Assembly (NCBI GenBank): GCA_030765065.1
Contig: CM060984.1
Location: 196,001 to 260,000, forward strand
Length of the DNA stretch: 64,000 nucleotides
Direction: 5' to 3'
DNA from: Deroplatys truncata
Lineage: Eukaryota > Arthropoda > Insecta > Mantodea > Mantidae
The position numbers and the translations under genes were made by a program. Position 1 is the stretch's first letter; each line of letters opens with the position of its first letter. Positions 25,353 through 38,024 of this stretch are shown here, in pieces. The notes beneath the pieces were generated by a model that was not told the origin of the DNA, ran no database searches, and saw only the letters and a list, made by a program, of their open reading frames with translations.

Positions 25353-27886
25353 AACATTTGCAACATCTAAACTTCTCTTTCTAGATTCTTTTGAAAATAT
25401 GATATACATCCAGCATTAAATACACCAATAAGACCATTTTGCATTTACAAACTGTAAATAAAAGAAATTCCAATAACGTCATGGCAACTAACTACAGTCT
25501 AACACATCTGTGTATTAGGGCGATTAATTTTCAGCTAATTCAGCCTCAAACAACAATGGGAGGAAGCGGCATTGAAAAACAGTAGGGTTAATATCGAAAG
25601 CTTTTGAGGCAATTGAATAATTTAAAGTAATTTTTTCCTTTGATCAAACTTCAGGTATATGTGGCAATGATATCAAAACAGTCAGACTGACTTTGGATTT
25701 CTATTACTTACCATGTTCAACTAGTTGTGCTAAAGAAGTGAAGGATTTACAGCCACTGTAAATGTCCAACAGTAAATTTACACTCCAGGCACATCTGAAA
25801 GGTCCATTTATAGCTCAAGAAAGGAATGGCTTTCCTGCCCATCTGAAACAAATATTATAACAACCCAATTCAATTTAAATATTAAGGATAGCCATAGGTG
25901 AAAGTTATGCTTTATTTTCAAAACCCTCTCATGCTGCCGAAACGCAAAAAAGGGGCACATTGGGCTCCAAGTAGGTATGTAACATGTACTAAAGAGACGT
26001 TATATTTTATGACATTAAACTAAGTAATACAGGTTCTCATAAGAAACACACACTCATTTATATAAAAGAACAATTACGAAATTAAAATTTGTAATTTTAA
26101 GCCAGTCTTCTGGTTGATTGAAATCAGGTTCTTATACATGACTCTCCTCAGCAATTTATTCTCAGATGTAGAGTTCAAGATGTTATGTTTTTTATACTTA
26201 AAACTCTAGCATTGACTTTTGCCAACGTTTAAGTGGTTCTTTTCCAATTCTTTATTAAATTTTGAACAAGATTGAACAGAAGCTACAAAAATTGAAGCAT
26301 GCTTAATTCACAAACTTTTCAGAACAGTGTGGGACTATGTACGTTTCATTACCATTATGTTTATTTTCTCACAAAAGGAAACCTCAAACCCCTGTTAGCA
26401 AATGGATAATATACGAAATTTGAATGAAATTTTGAAGTACGTCTAGCCATTGAACTTATTCAGATGAAGTTTTTAACTTTGACAGAACCTTATTCTATCA
26501 ATGCCATGAACATACACTGTAATTTGACTTCTATTCCTTACCAAGTCTATCAGTACTGCTAAACTCCAAATTGTCTCTCTCAGCATAGCCATTCTTCCTG
26601 GCTAATTCCGTTAACCAGTCTTCGCAGACAGCTATTCAACAGTCTTCGTATGAGGCCCAAACTTTGTGCAGACATTCCGCAATGAGTTCATTCACATGCA
26701 ACAAAACATCAGGAACGTTTAGTATGTTCCCCAGTATTTTAGACATTCGCAACACCACCATTTACCTAGACCCACATTAATTTTAGACTACATCAAATGT
26801 CAATTGCTAAGACAAAAAGAATTTTCTACACTTCTTACTCCATTTCCGATGTACAAACACACTACTGCTTTTATTATCAAAAACACAACTAACCTTGATT
26901 ACAAATTCAATACAAGGAACACATATTCTTAGAGAAACAGCAACACATCTTACGCATCCTATTACATTTGACGTTAATTCCAAAAACCACCCTGATCCTT
27001 AACCCAAACTGTTCCCAGGACGCGAAAATAATTTCGAAGTTCCTTACATTATTTATTCCTAAGGACTTCCAAGGATATATATTCGCTCTGGCCAGTTAAG
27101 CAAACCAATATATCTCCTAGGGATCCAGTATGCAGGAATAAAAGTTTGTAAGGAAATTCGAATGTGAACTTTAGGTGGTTCACTCATAAGTAATACGAAT
27201 CTGAAAAACGTTTTGTTTAACCCAAACAAATCCAGAAACTTCAATGCATTTAAATGTCCTAACCGAAATCTTTCCTTTAATAATTTCTCCGGAATCTAAG
27301 CTGTTCCTGTAGCTCTCACAATACAAACAATTACTATAACCAATACATATTACATTAAATGCACAACGATACCATTTCATAACACACCTGAGACAGTTTT
27401 ACAGCATAGCCGATGTGCTTAAGAAACTTCGGAATCCAAGCACACCCAACTGGTGATTTGTACCTCAGAAATACAACGGGTTTGCTGAATCAACTGTAAC
27501 AAGCGTTAAAACAATGCAAATCAATTTACAATATCAAGGGGAACTTAATAAATCCTATGATCTTATACTACACATTTTTAAAAGTAGCTCATGCTGCTTA
27601 CACTGAATTATAGATGTCTTTTGTGCTTCATGTAGATATGTGTAATAGTTTTGATATAAACGTTATTTGCAGATATAATACTAAATGATTAGCTATTCCA
27701 CATAATACACATGTCTTTAGTTTTATAAAACAAGGAATACCAAATAATTAATTTACTTTTTTCAAACACAGATTTACAACTTCATTCATTGTTCTGGTTG
27801 TTTCAAGAGGTGTTATTTCAATACAATTATTCTTAAGAATTTCTACTCGATTAGTGACGTTACGAGTACTTTTAGAGCATAGCATT
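25353..27886 (+). repeat. Satellite unit 11 (2,534 bp), unit-8-like 5' and unit-12-like 3'
   Basis: The 5' part repeats the rare unit 8 set (TACACC at 25421, GTCATGG, ATCGAAAGC, T6, CAGTCA at 25679). The T6 run accounts for 2,534 bp. The 3' part has TTCGCTCTGG (27082), TTAGGTGG (27171), AATCTGAAAAACG (27199) and CACACCCAACTGG (27442), shared with unit 12. Private changes include CTTATACATG (26131) and a broken inverted repeat, ATTAAAATTTG (26081). Confidence 0.97.
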
Positions 27887-30800
27887 AACATTTGCAACAT
27901 CTAAACTTCTCTTTCTAGATTCTTTTGAAAATATGATGTACATCCAGCTTTAAATACATCAATAAGACCATTTTGCATTTACAAACTGTAAATAAAAGAA
28001 ATTCCAATAACGCCATGGCAACTAACTACAGTCAAACACATCTGTGTATTAGGGCGACTAATTTTCAGCTAATTAAGCCTCAAACAACAATGGGAGGAAG
28101 CGGCATTGAAAAACAGTAGGGTTAATATCAAAAGCTTTTGAGGCAATTGAATAATTTAAAGTAATTTTTTTCCTTTGATCAAACTTCAGGTATATGTGGC
28201 AATGATATCAAAACAATCACACTGACTTTGGATTTCTATTACTTACCATGTTCAACTAGTTGTGCTAAAGAAGTGAAGGATTTACAGCCACTGTAAATGT
28301 CCAACAGTAAATTTACACTCCAGGCACATCTGAAAGGTCCATTTATAGCTCAAGAAAGGAATGGCTTTCCTGCCCATCTGAAACAAATATTATAACAACC
28401 CAAATCAATTTAAATATTAAGGATAGCCATAGGTGAAAGTTATGCTTTATTTTCAAAACCCTCTCATGCTGCCAAAACGCAAAAAAGGGGCACATTGGGC
28501 TCCAAGTAGGTATGTAAGATGTACTAAAGAGACGTTATATTTTATGACATTAAACTAAGTAATACAGGTTCTCATAAGAAACACATACTCATTTATATAA
28601 AAGAACAATTACGAAATTACAATTTGTAATTTTAAGCCAGTCTTCTGGTTGATTGAAATCAGGATCTTAAACATGACTCTCCTCAGCAATTTATTCTCAG
28701 ATGTAGAGTTCAAGATGTTATGTTTTTAATACTTAAAACTCTAGCATTGACTTTTGCCAACGTTTAAGTGGTTCTTTTCCAATTCTATATTAAATTTTGA
28801 ACAAGATTGAACAGAAGCTACAAAAATTGAAGCATGCTTAATTCACAAACTTTTCAGAACAGTTTGGGACTATGTAGGTTTCATTACCATTATGTTTATT
28901 TTCTCACAAAAGGAAACCTCAAACCCCTGTTAGCAAATGGATAATATACGAAATTTGAATGGAATTTTGAAGTACGTCTAGCCATTGAAATTATTCAGAT
29001 GAAGTTTTTAACTTTGACAGAACCTTATTCTATCAATGCCATGAACATACACTGTAATTTGACTTCTATTCCTTACCAAGTCTATCAGTACTGCTAATCT
29101 CCAAATTGTCTCTCTCAGCATAGCCATTCTTTCTGGCTAATTCCGTTAACCAGTCTTCGCAGACAGCTCTTCAACAGTCTTCGTATGAGGCCCAAACTTT
29201 GTGCAGACATTCCGCAATGAGTTCATTCACATGCAACAAAACATCAGGAACGTTTAGTATGTTCCCCAGTATTTTAGACATTCGCAACACCACCATTTAC
29301 CTAGACCCACATTAATTTTAGACTACATCAAATGTCAATTGCTAAGACAAAAAGAATTTTCTACACTTCTTACTCCATTTCCGATGTACAAACACACTAC
29401 TGCTTTTATCATCAAAAACACAACTAACCTTGATTACAAATTCAATACAAGGAACACATATTCTTAGAGAAACAGCAACACATCTTACGCATCCTATTAC
29501 ATTTGACGTTAATTCCAAAAACCACCCTGATCCTTAACCCAAACTGTTCCCAGGACGCGAAAATAATTTCGAAGTTCCTTACATTACTTATTCCTAAGGA
29601 CTTCCAAGGATATATATTCGCTCTGGCCAGTTAAGCAAACCAATATATCTCCTAGGGATCCAGTATGCAGGAATAAAAGTTTGTAAGGAAATTCGAATGT
29701 GAACTTTAGGTGGTTCACTCATAAGTAATACGAATCTGAAAAACGTTTTGTTTAACCCAAACAAATCCAGAAACTTCAATGCATTTAAATGTCCTAACCG
29801 AAATCTTTCTTTAATAATTTCTCCGGAATCTAAGCTGTTCCTGTAGCTCTCACAATACAAACAATTACTATAACCAATACATATTACATTAAATGCACAA
29901 CGATACCATTTCATAACACACCTGAGACAGTTTTACAGCATAGCCGATGTGCTTAAGAAACTTCGGAATCCAAGCACACCCAACTGGTGATTTGTACCTC
30001 AGAAATACAACGGGTTTGCTGAATCAACTGTAACAAGCGTTAAAACAATGCAAATCAATTTACAATATCAAGGGGAACTTAATAAATCCTATGATCTTAT
30101 ACTACACATTTTTAAAAGTAGCTCATGCTGCTTACACTGAATTATAGATGTCTTTTGTGCTTCATGTAGATATGTGTAATAGTTTTGATATAAACGTTAT
30201 TTGCAGATATAATACTAAATGATTAGCTATTCCACATAATACACATGTCTTTAGTTTTATAAAACAAGGAATACCAAATAATTAATTTACTTTTTTCAAA
30301 CACAGATTTACAACTTCATTCATTGTTCTGGTTGTTTCAAGAGGTGTTATTTCAATACAATTATTCTTAAGAATTTCTACTCGATTAGTGACGTTACGAG
30401 TACTTTTAGAGCATAGCATTAACATTTGCAACATCTAAACTTCTCTTTCTAGATTCTTTTGAAAATATGATGTACATCCAGCTTTAAATACATCAATAAG
30501 ACCATTTTGCATTTACAAACTGTAAATAAAAGAAATTCCAATAACGCCATGGCAACTAACTACAGTCAAACACATCTGTGTATTAGGGCGACTAATTTTC
30601 AGCTAATTAAGCCTCAAACAACAATGGGAGGAAGCGGCATTGAAAAACAGTAGGGTTAATATCAAAAGCTTTTGAGGCAATTGAATAATTTAAAGTAATT
30701 TTTTTCCTTTGATCAAACTTCAGGTATATGTGGCAATGATATCAAAACAATCACACTGACTTTGGATTTCTATTACTTACCATGTTCAACTAGTTGTGCT

Positions 30801-31945
30801 AAAGAAGTGAAGGATTTACAGCCACTGTAAATGTCCAACAGTAAATTTACACTCCAGGCACATCTGAAAGGTCCATTTATAGCTCAAGAAAGGAATGGCT
30901 TTCCTGCCCATCTGAAACAAATATTATAACAACCCAAATCAATTTAAATATTAAGGATAGCCATAGGTGAAAGTTATGCTTTATTTTCAAAACCCTCTCA
31001 TGCTGCCAAAACGCAAAAAAGGGGCACATTGGGCTCCAAGTAGGTATGTAAGATGTACTAAAGAGACGTTATATTTTATGACATTAAACTAAGTAATACA
31101 GGTTCTCATAAGAAACACATACTCATTTATATAAAAGAACAATTACGAAATTACAATTTGTAATTTTAAGCCAGTCTTCTGGTTGATTGAAATCAGGATC
31201 TTAAACATGACTCTCCTCAGCAATTTATTCTCAGATGTAGAGTTCAAGATGTTATGTTTTTAATACTTAAAACTCTAGCATTGACTTTTGCCAACGTTTA
31301 AGTGGTTCTTTTCCAATTCTATATTAAATTTTGAACAAGATTGAACAGAAGCTACAAAAATTGAAGCATGCTTAATTCACAAACTTTTCAGAACAGTTTG
31401 GGACTATGTAGGTTTCATTACCATTATGTTTATTTTCTCACAAAAGGAAACCTCAAACCCCTGTTAGCAAATGGATAATATACGAAATTTGAATGGAATT
31501 TTGAAGTACGTCTAGCCATTGAAATTATTCAGATGAAGTTTTTAACTTTGACAGAACCTTATTCTATCAATGCCATGAACATACACTGTAATTTGACTTC
31601 TATTCCTTACCAAGTCTATCAGTACTGCTAATCTCCAAATTGTCTCTCTCAGCATAGCCATTCTTTCTGGCTAATTCCGTTAACCAGTCTTCGCAGACAG
31701 CTCTTCAACAGTCTTCGTATGAGGCCCAAACTTTGTGCAGACATTCCGCAATGAGTTCATTCACATGCAACAAAACATCAGGAACGTTTAGTATGTTCCC
31801 CAGTATTTTAGACATTCGCAACACCACCATTTACCTAGACCCACATTAATTTTAGACTACATCAAATGTCAATTGCTAAGACAAAAAGAATTTTCTACAC
31901 TTCTTACTCCATTTCCGATGTACAAACACACTACTGCTTTTATCA
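27080..31945 (+). repeat. Recent one-unit duplication with mid-unit endpoints (units 11-13)
   Basis: The 3' part of unit 11 plus the 5' part of unit 12 (about 27,082-29,408) matches the 3' part of unit 12 plus the 5' part of unit 13 (about 29,619-31,942). Shared rare markers are CACACCCAACTGG, GCGACTAATTTTC, AGGATCTTAAAC and TTCTATATT. The edges are the outermost shared markers, so they are approximate. Confidence 0.85.
27887..30420 (+). repeat. Satellite unit 12 (2,534 bp), hybrid of units 13 and 11
   Basis: The A-type start and first ~1,500 bp match unit 13: GCGACTAATTTTC (28054), AATTAAGCC (28072), CCCAAATCAATTT (28400), CACATACTC (28583), AGGATCTTAAAC (28661) and TTCTATATT (28783). The last ~800 bp match unit 11 (TTCGCTCTGG, TTAGGTGG, CACACCCAACTGG). 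The switch lies between about 29,410 and 29,620. A missing C in AATCTTTCTTTAAT (29804) gives 2,534 bp and fuses two minus-strand frames into 106 codons, which I regard as non-coding. Confidence 0.97.
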
Positions 31946-32955
31946 TCAAAAACACAACTAACCTTGATTACAAATTCAATACAAGGAACACATATTCTTA
32001 GAGAAACAGCAACACATCTTACGCATCCTATTACATTTGACGTTAATTCCAAAAACCACCCTGATCCTTAACCCAAACTGTTCCCAGGACGCGAAAATAA
32101 TTTCGAAGTTCCTTACATTATTTATTCCTAAGGACTTCCAAGGATATATATTTGCTCTGGCCAGTTAAGCAAACCAATATATCTCCTAGGGATCCAGTAT
32201 GTAGTAATAAAAGTTTGTAAGGAAATTCGAATGTGAACTTTAGGCGGTTCACTCATAAGTAATACGAATCTCAAAAACGTTTTGTTTAACCCAAACAAAT
32301 CCAGAAACTTCAATGCATTTAAATGTCCTAACCGAAATCTTTCCTTTAATAATTTCTCCGGAATCTAAGCTGTTCCTGTAGCCCTCACAATACAAACAAT
32401 TACTATAACCAATACATATTACATTAAATGCACAACGATACCATTTCATAACACACCTGAGACAGTTTTACAGCATAGCCGATGTGCTTAAGAAACTTCG
32501 GAATCCAAGCACAACCAACTGGTGATTTGTACCTCAGAAATACAACGGGTTTGCTGAATCAACTGTAACAAGCGTTAAATCAATGCAAATCAATTTACAA
32601 TATCAAGGGGAACTTAATAAAACCTATGATCTTATACTACACATTTTTAAAAGTAGCTCATGCTGCTTACACTGAATTATAGATGTCTTTTGTGCTTCAT
32701 GTAGATATGTGTAATAGTTTTGATATAAACGTTATTTGCAGATATAATACTAAATGATTAGCTATTCCACATAATACACATGTCTTTAGTTTTATAAAAC
32801 AAGGAATACCAAATAATTAATTTACTTTTTTCAAACACAGATTTACAACTTCATTCATTGTTCTGGTTGTTTCAAGAGGTTTTATTTCAATACAATTATT
32901 CTTAAGAATTTCTACTCGATTAGTGACGTTACGAGTACTTTTAGAGCATAGCGTT
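30421..32955 (+). repeat. Satellite unit 13 (2,535 bp), parent-like partner of unit 12
   Basis: The 5' and middle match unit 12. Its 3' part continues in the unit-1 pattern (TATCATC, TTTGCTCTGG, GTAGTAAT), so it is internally coherent where unit 12 is recombinant. Private changes are TAAATCAATGC (32576), AAAACCTATG (32619) and GCGTTAAC (32951). Confidence 0.97.
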
Positions 32956-35489
32956 AACATTTGCAACATCTAAACTTCTCTTTCTAGATTCTCTTGAAAA
33001 TATGATATACATCCAGCATTAAATACATCAATAAGACCATTTTGCATTTACAAACTGTAAATAAAAGAAATTCCAATAACGCAATGGCAACTAACTACAG
33101 TCTAACACATCTGTGTATTAGGGCGATTAATTTTCAGCTAATTCAGCCTCAAACAACAATGGGAGGAAGCGGCATTGAAAAACAGTAGGGTTAATATCAA
33201 AAGCTTTTGAGGCAATTGAATAATTTAAAGTAATTTTTTCCTTTGATCAAACTTCAGGTATATGTGGCAATGATATCAAAACAATCACACTGACTTTGGA
33301 TTTCTATTACTTACCATGTTCAACTAGTTGTGCTAAAGAAGTGAAGGATTTACAGCCACTGTAAATGTCCAACAGTAAATTTACACTCCAGGCACATCTG
33401 AAAGGTCCATTTATAGCTCAAGAAAGGAATGGCTTTCCTGCCCATCTGAAACAAATATTATAACAACCCAATTCAATTTAAATATTAAGGATAGCCATAG
33501 GTGAAAGTTATGCTTTATTTTCAAAACCCTCTCATGCTGCCAAAACGCAAAAAAGGGGCACATTGGGCTCCAAGTAGGTATGTAACATGTACTAAAGAGA
33601 CGTTATATTTTATGACATTAAACTAAGTAATACAGGTTCTCATAAGAAACACACACTCATTTATATAAAAGAACAATTACGAAATTAAAATTTGTAAGTT
33701 TAAGCCAGTCTTCTGGTTGATTGAAATCAGGTTCTTAAACATGACTCTCCTCAGCAATTTATTCTCAGATGTAGAGTTCAAGATGTTATGTTTTTAATAC
33801 TTAAAACTCTAGCATTGACTTTTGCCAACGTTTAAGTGGTTCTTTTCCAATTCTTTATTAAATTTTGAACAAGATTGAACAGAAGCTACAAAAATTGAAG
33901 CATGCTTAACTCACAAACTTTTCAGAACAGTGTGGGACTATGTACATTTCATTACCATTATGTTTATTTTCTCACAAAAGGAAACCTCAAACCCCTGTTA
34001 GCAAATGGATAATATACGAAATTGAAATGAAATTTTGAAGTACGTCTAGCCATTGAAATTATTCAGATGAAGTTTTTAACTTTGACAGAACCTTATTCTT
34101 TCACTGCCATGAACATACACTGTAATTTGACTTCTATTCCTTACCAAGTCTATCAGTACTGCTAATCTCCAAATTGTCTCTCTCAGCATAGCCATTCTTC
34201 CTGGCTAATTCCGTTAACCAGTCTTCACAGACAGCTATTCAACAGTCTTCGTATGAGGCCCAAACTTTGTGCAGACCTTCCGCAATGAGTTCATTCACAT
34301 GCAACAAAACATCAGGAACGTTTAGTATGTTCCCCAGTATTTTAGACATTCGCAACACCACCATTTACCTAGACCCACATTAATTTTAGACTACATCAAA
34401 TGTCAATTGCTAAGACAAAAAGAATTTTCTACACTTCTTACTCCATTTCCGATGTACAAACACACTACTGCTTTTATTATCAAAAACACAACTAACCTTG
34501 ATTACAAATTCAATACAAGAAACACATATTCTTAGAGAAACAGCAACACATCTTACGCATCCTATTACATTTGACGTTAATTCCAAAAACCACCCTGATC
34601 CTTAACCCAAACTGTTCCCAGGACGCGAAAATAATTTCGAAGTTCCTTACATTATTTATTCCTAAGGACGTCCAAGGATATATATTCGCTCTGGCCAGTT
34701 AAGCAAACCAATATATCTCCTAGGGATCCAGTATGCAGGAATAAAAGTTTGTAAGGAAATTCGAATGTGAACTTTAGGTGGTTCACTCATAAGTAATACG
34801 AATCTCAAAAACGCTTTGTTTAACCCAAACAAATCCAGAAACTTCAATGCATTTAAATGTCCTAACCGAAATCTTTCCTTTAATAATTTCTCCGGAATCT
34901 AAGCTGTTCCTGTAGCCCTCACAATACAAACAATTACTATAACCAATACATATTACATTAAATGCACAACGATACCATTTCATAACACACCTGAGACAGT
35001 TTTACAGCATAGCCGATGTGCTTAAGAAACTTCGGAATCCAAGCACAACCAACTGGTGATTTGTACCTCAGAAATACAACGGGTTTGCTGAATCAACTGT
35101 AACAAGCGTTAAAACAATACAAATCAATTTACAATATCAAGGGGAACTTAATAAATCCTATGATCTTATACTACACATTTTTAAAAGTAGCTCATGCTGC
35201 TTACACTGAATTATAGATGTCTTTTGTGCTTCATGTAGATATGTGTAATAGTTTTGATATAAACGTTATTTGCAGATATAATACTAAATGATTAGCTATT
35301 CCACATAATACACATGTCTTTAGTTTTATAAAACAAGGAATACCAAATAATTAATTTACTTTTTTCAAACACAGATTTACAACTTCATTCATTGTTCTGG
35401 TTGTTTCAAGAGGTGTTATTTCAATACAATTATTCTTAAGAATTTCTACTCGATTAGTGACGTTACGAGTACTTTTAGAGCATAGCATT
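32956..35489 (+). repeat. Satellite unit 14 (2,534 bp), octamer site changed
   Basis: The start is B-type with the private TCTCTTGAAAAT (32990). The T6 run explains 2,534 bp. Other markers are AAAATTTGTAAGTTT (33688, breaking an inverted repeat), CTTCACAGAC (34223, a CpG-to-CpA change), CACTGCC (34102), GCAGACCTTCC (34271), ACAAGAAACAC (34514), AAGGACGTCC (34664) and AATACAAATC (35116), which replaces the octamer. Several of the 3' markers are shared with unit 15. Confidence 0.97.
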
Positions 35490-38024
35490 AACATTTGCAA
35501 CATCTAAACTTCTCTTTCTAGATTCTTTTGAAAATATGATGTACATCCAGCTTTAAATACATCAATAAGACCATTTTGCATTTACAAACTGTAAATAAAA
35601 GAAATTCCAATAACGCCATGGCAACTAACTACAGTCAAACACATCTGTGTATTAGGGCGATTAATTTTCAGCTAATTCAGCCTCAAACAACAATGGGAGG
35701 AAGCGGCATTGAAAAACAGTAGGGTTAATATCAAAAGCTTTTGAGGCAATTGAATAATTTAAAGTAATTTTTTTCCTTTGATCAAACTTCAGGTATATGT
35801 GGCAATGATATCAAAACAATCACACTGACTTTGGATTTCTATTACTTACCATGTTCAACTAGTTGTGCTAAAGAAGTGAAGGATTTACAGCCACTGTAAA
35901 TGTCCAACAGTAAATTTACACTCCAGGCACATCTGAAAGGTCCATTTATAGCTCAAGAAAGGAATGGCTTTCCTGCCCATCTGAAACAAATATTATAACA
36001 ACCCAATTCAATTTAAATATTAAGGATAGCCATAGGTGAAAGTTATGCTTTATTTTCAAAACCCTCTCATGCTGCCCAAACGCAAAAAAGGGGCACATTG
36101 GGCTCCAAGTAGGTATGTAAGATGTACTAAAGAGACGTTATATTTTATGACATTAAACTAAGTAATACAGGTTCTCATAAGAAACACACACTCATTTATA
36201 TAAAAGAACAATTACGAAATTACAATTTGTAATTTTAAGCCAGTCTTCTGGTTGATTGAAATCAGGTTCTTAAACATGACTCTCCTCAGCAATTTATTCT
36301 CAGATGTAGAGTTCAAGATGTTATGTTTTTAATACTTAAAACTCTAGCATTGACTTTTGCCAACGTTTAAGTGGTTCTTTTCCAATTCTTTATTAAATTT
36401 TGAACAAGATTGAACAGAAGCTACAAAAATTGAAGCATGCTTAATTCACAAACTTTTCAGAACAGTGTGGGACTATGTACGTTTCATTACCATTATGTTT
36501 ATTTTCTCACAAAAGCAAACCTCAAACCCCTGTTAGCAAATGGATAATATACGAAATTTGAATGAAATTTTGAAGTACGTCTAGCCATTGAAATTATTCA
36601 GATGAAGTTTTTAACTTTGACAGAACCTTATTCTATCAATGCCATGAACATACACTGTAATTTGACTTCTATTCCTTACCAAGTCTATCAGTACTGCTAA
36701 TCTCCAAATTGTCTCTCTCAGCATAGCCATTCTTCCTGGCTAATTCCGTTAACCAGTCTTCACAGACAGCTATTCAACAGTCTTCGTATGAGGCCCAAAC
36801 TTTGTGCAGACATTCCGCAATGAGTTCATTCACATGCAACAAAACATCAGGAACGTTTAGTATGTTCCCCAGTATTTTAGACATTCGCAACACCACCATT
36901 TACCTAGACCCACATTAATTTTAGACTACATCAAATGTCAATTGCTAAGACAAAAAGAATTTTCTACACTTCTTACTCCATTTCCGATGTACAAACACAC
37001 TACTGCTTTTATTATCAAAAACACAACTAACCTTGATTACAAATTCAATACAAGAAACACATATTCTTAGAGAAACAGCAACACATCTTACGCATCCTAT
37101 TACATTTGACGTTAATTCCAAAAACCACCCTGATCCTTAACCCAAACTGTTCCCAGGACGCGAAAATAATTTCGAAGTTCCTTACATTATTTATTCCTAA
37201 GGACTTCCAAGGATATATATTCGCTCTGGCCAGTTAAGCAAACCAATATATCTCCTAGGGATCCAGTATGCAGGAATAAAAGTTTGTAAGGAAATTCGAA
37301 TGTGAACTTTAGGTGGTTCACTCATAAGTAATACGAATCTCAAAAACGTTTTGTTTAACCCAAACAAATCCAGAAACTTGAATGCATTTAAATGTCCTAA
37401 CCGAAATCTTTCCTTTAATAATTTCTCCGGAATCTAAGCTGTTCCTGTAGCCCTCACAATACAAACAATTACTATAACCAATACATATTACATTAAATGC
37501 ACAACGATACCATTTCATAACACACCTGAGACAGTTTTACAGCATAGCCGATGTGCTTAAGAAACTTCGGAATCCAAGCACAACCAACTGGTGATTTGTA
37601 CCTCAGAAATACAACGGGTTTGCTGAATCAACTGTAACAAGCGTTAAAACAATACAAATCAATTTACAATATCAAGGGGAACTTAATAAATCCTATGATC
37701 TTATACTACACATTTTTAAAAGTAGCTCATGCTGCTTACACTGAATTATAGATGTCTTTTGTGCTTCATGTAGATATGTGTAATAGTTTTGATATAAACG
37801 TTATTTGCAGATATAATACTAAATGATTAGCTATTCCACATAATACACATGTCTTTAGTTTTATAAAACAAGGAATACCAAATAATTAATTTACTTTTTT
37901 CAAACACAGATTTACAACTTCATTCATTGTTCTGGTTGTTTCAAGAGGTGTTATTTCAATACAATTATTCTTAAGAATTTCTACTCGATTAGTGACGTTA
38001 CGAGTACTTTTAGAGCATAGCATT
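35490..38024 (+). repeat. Satellite unit 15 (2,535 bp), A-type start on a unit-14-like 3' part
   Basis: The start is A-type, isolated among B-type neighbours. The 3' part shares CTTCACAGAC (36759), ACAAGAAACAC (37051), TTAGGTGG (37311) and AATACAAATC (37651) with unit 14. Private changes are CTGCCCAAACG (36072), AAAAGCAAACC (36512) and CTTGAATGC (37377). This looks like a copied 5' segment placed on a local backbone. Confidence 0.97.
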
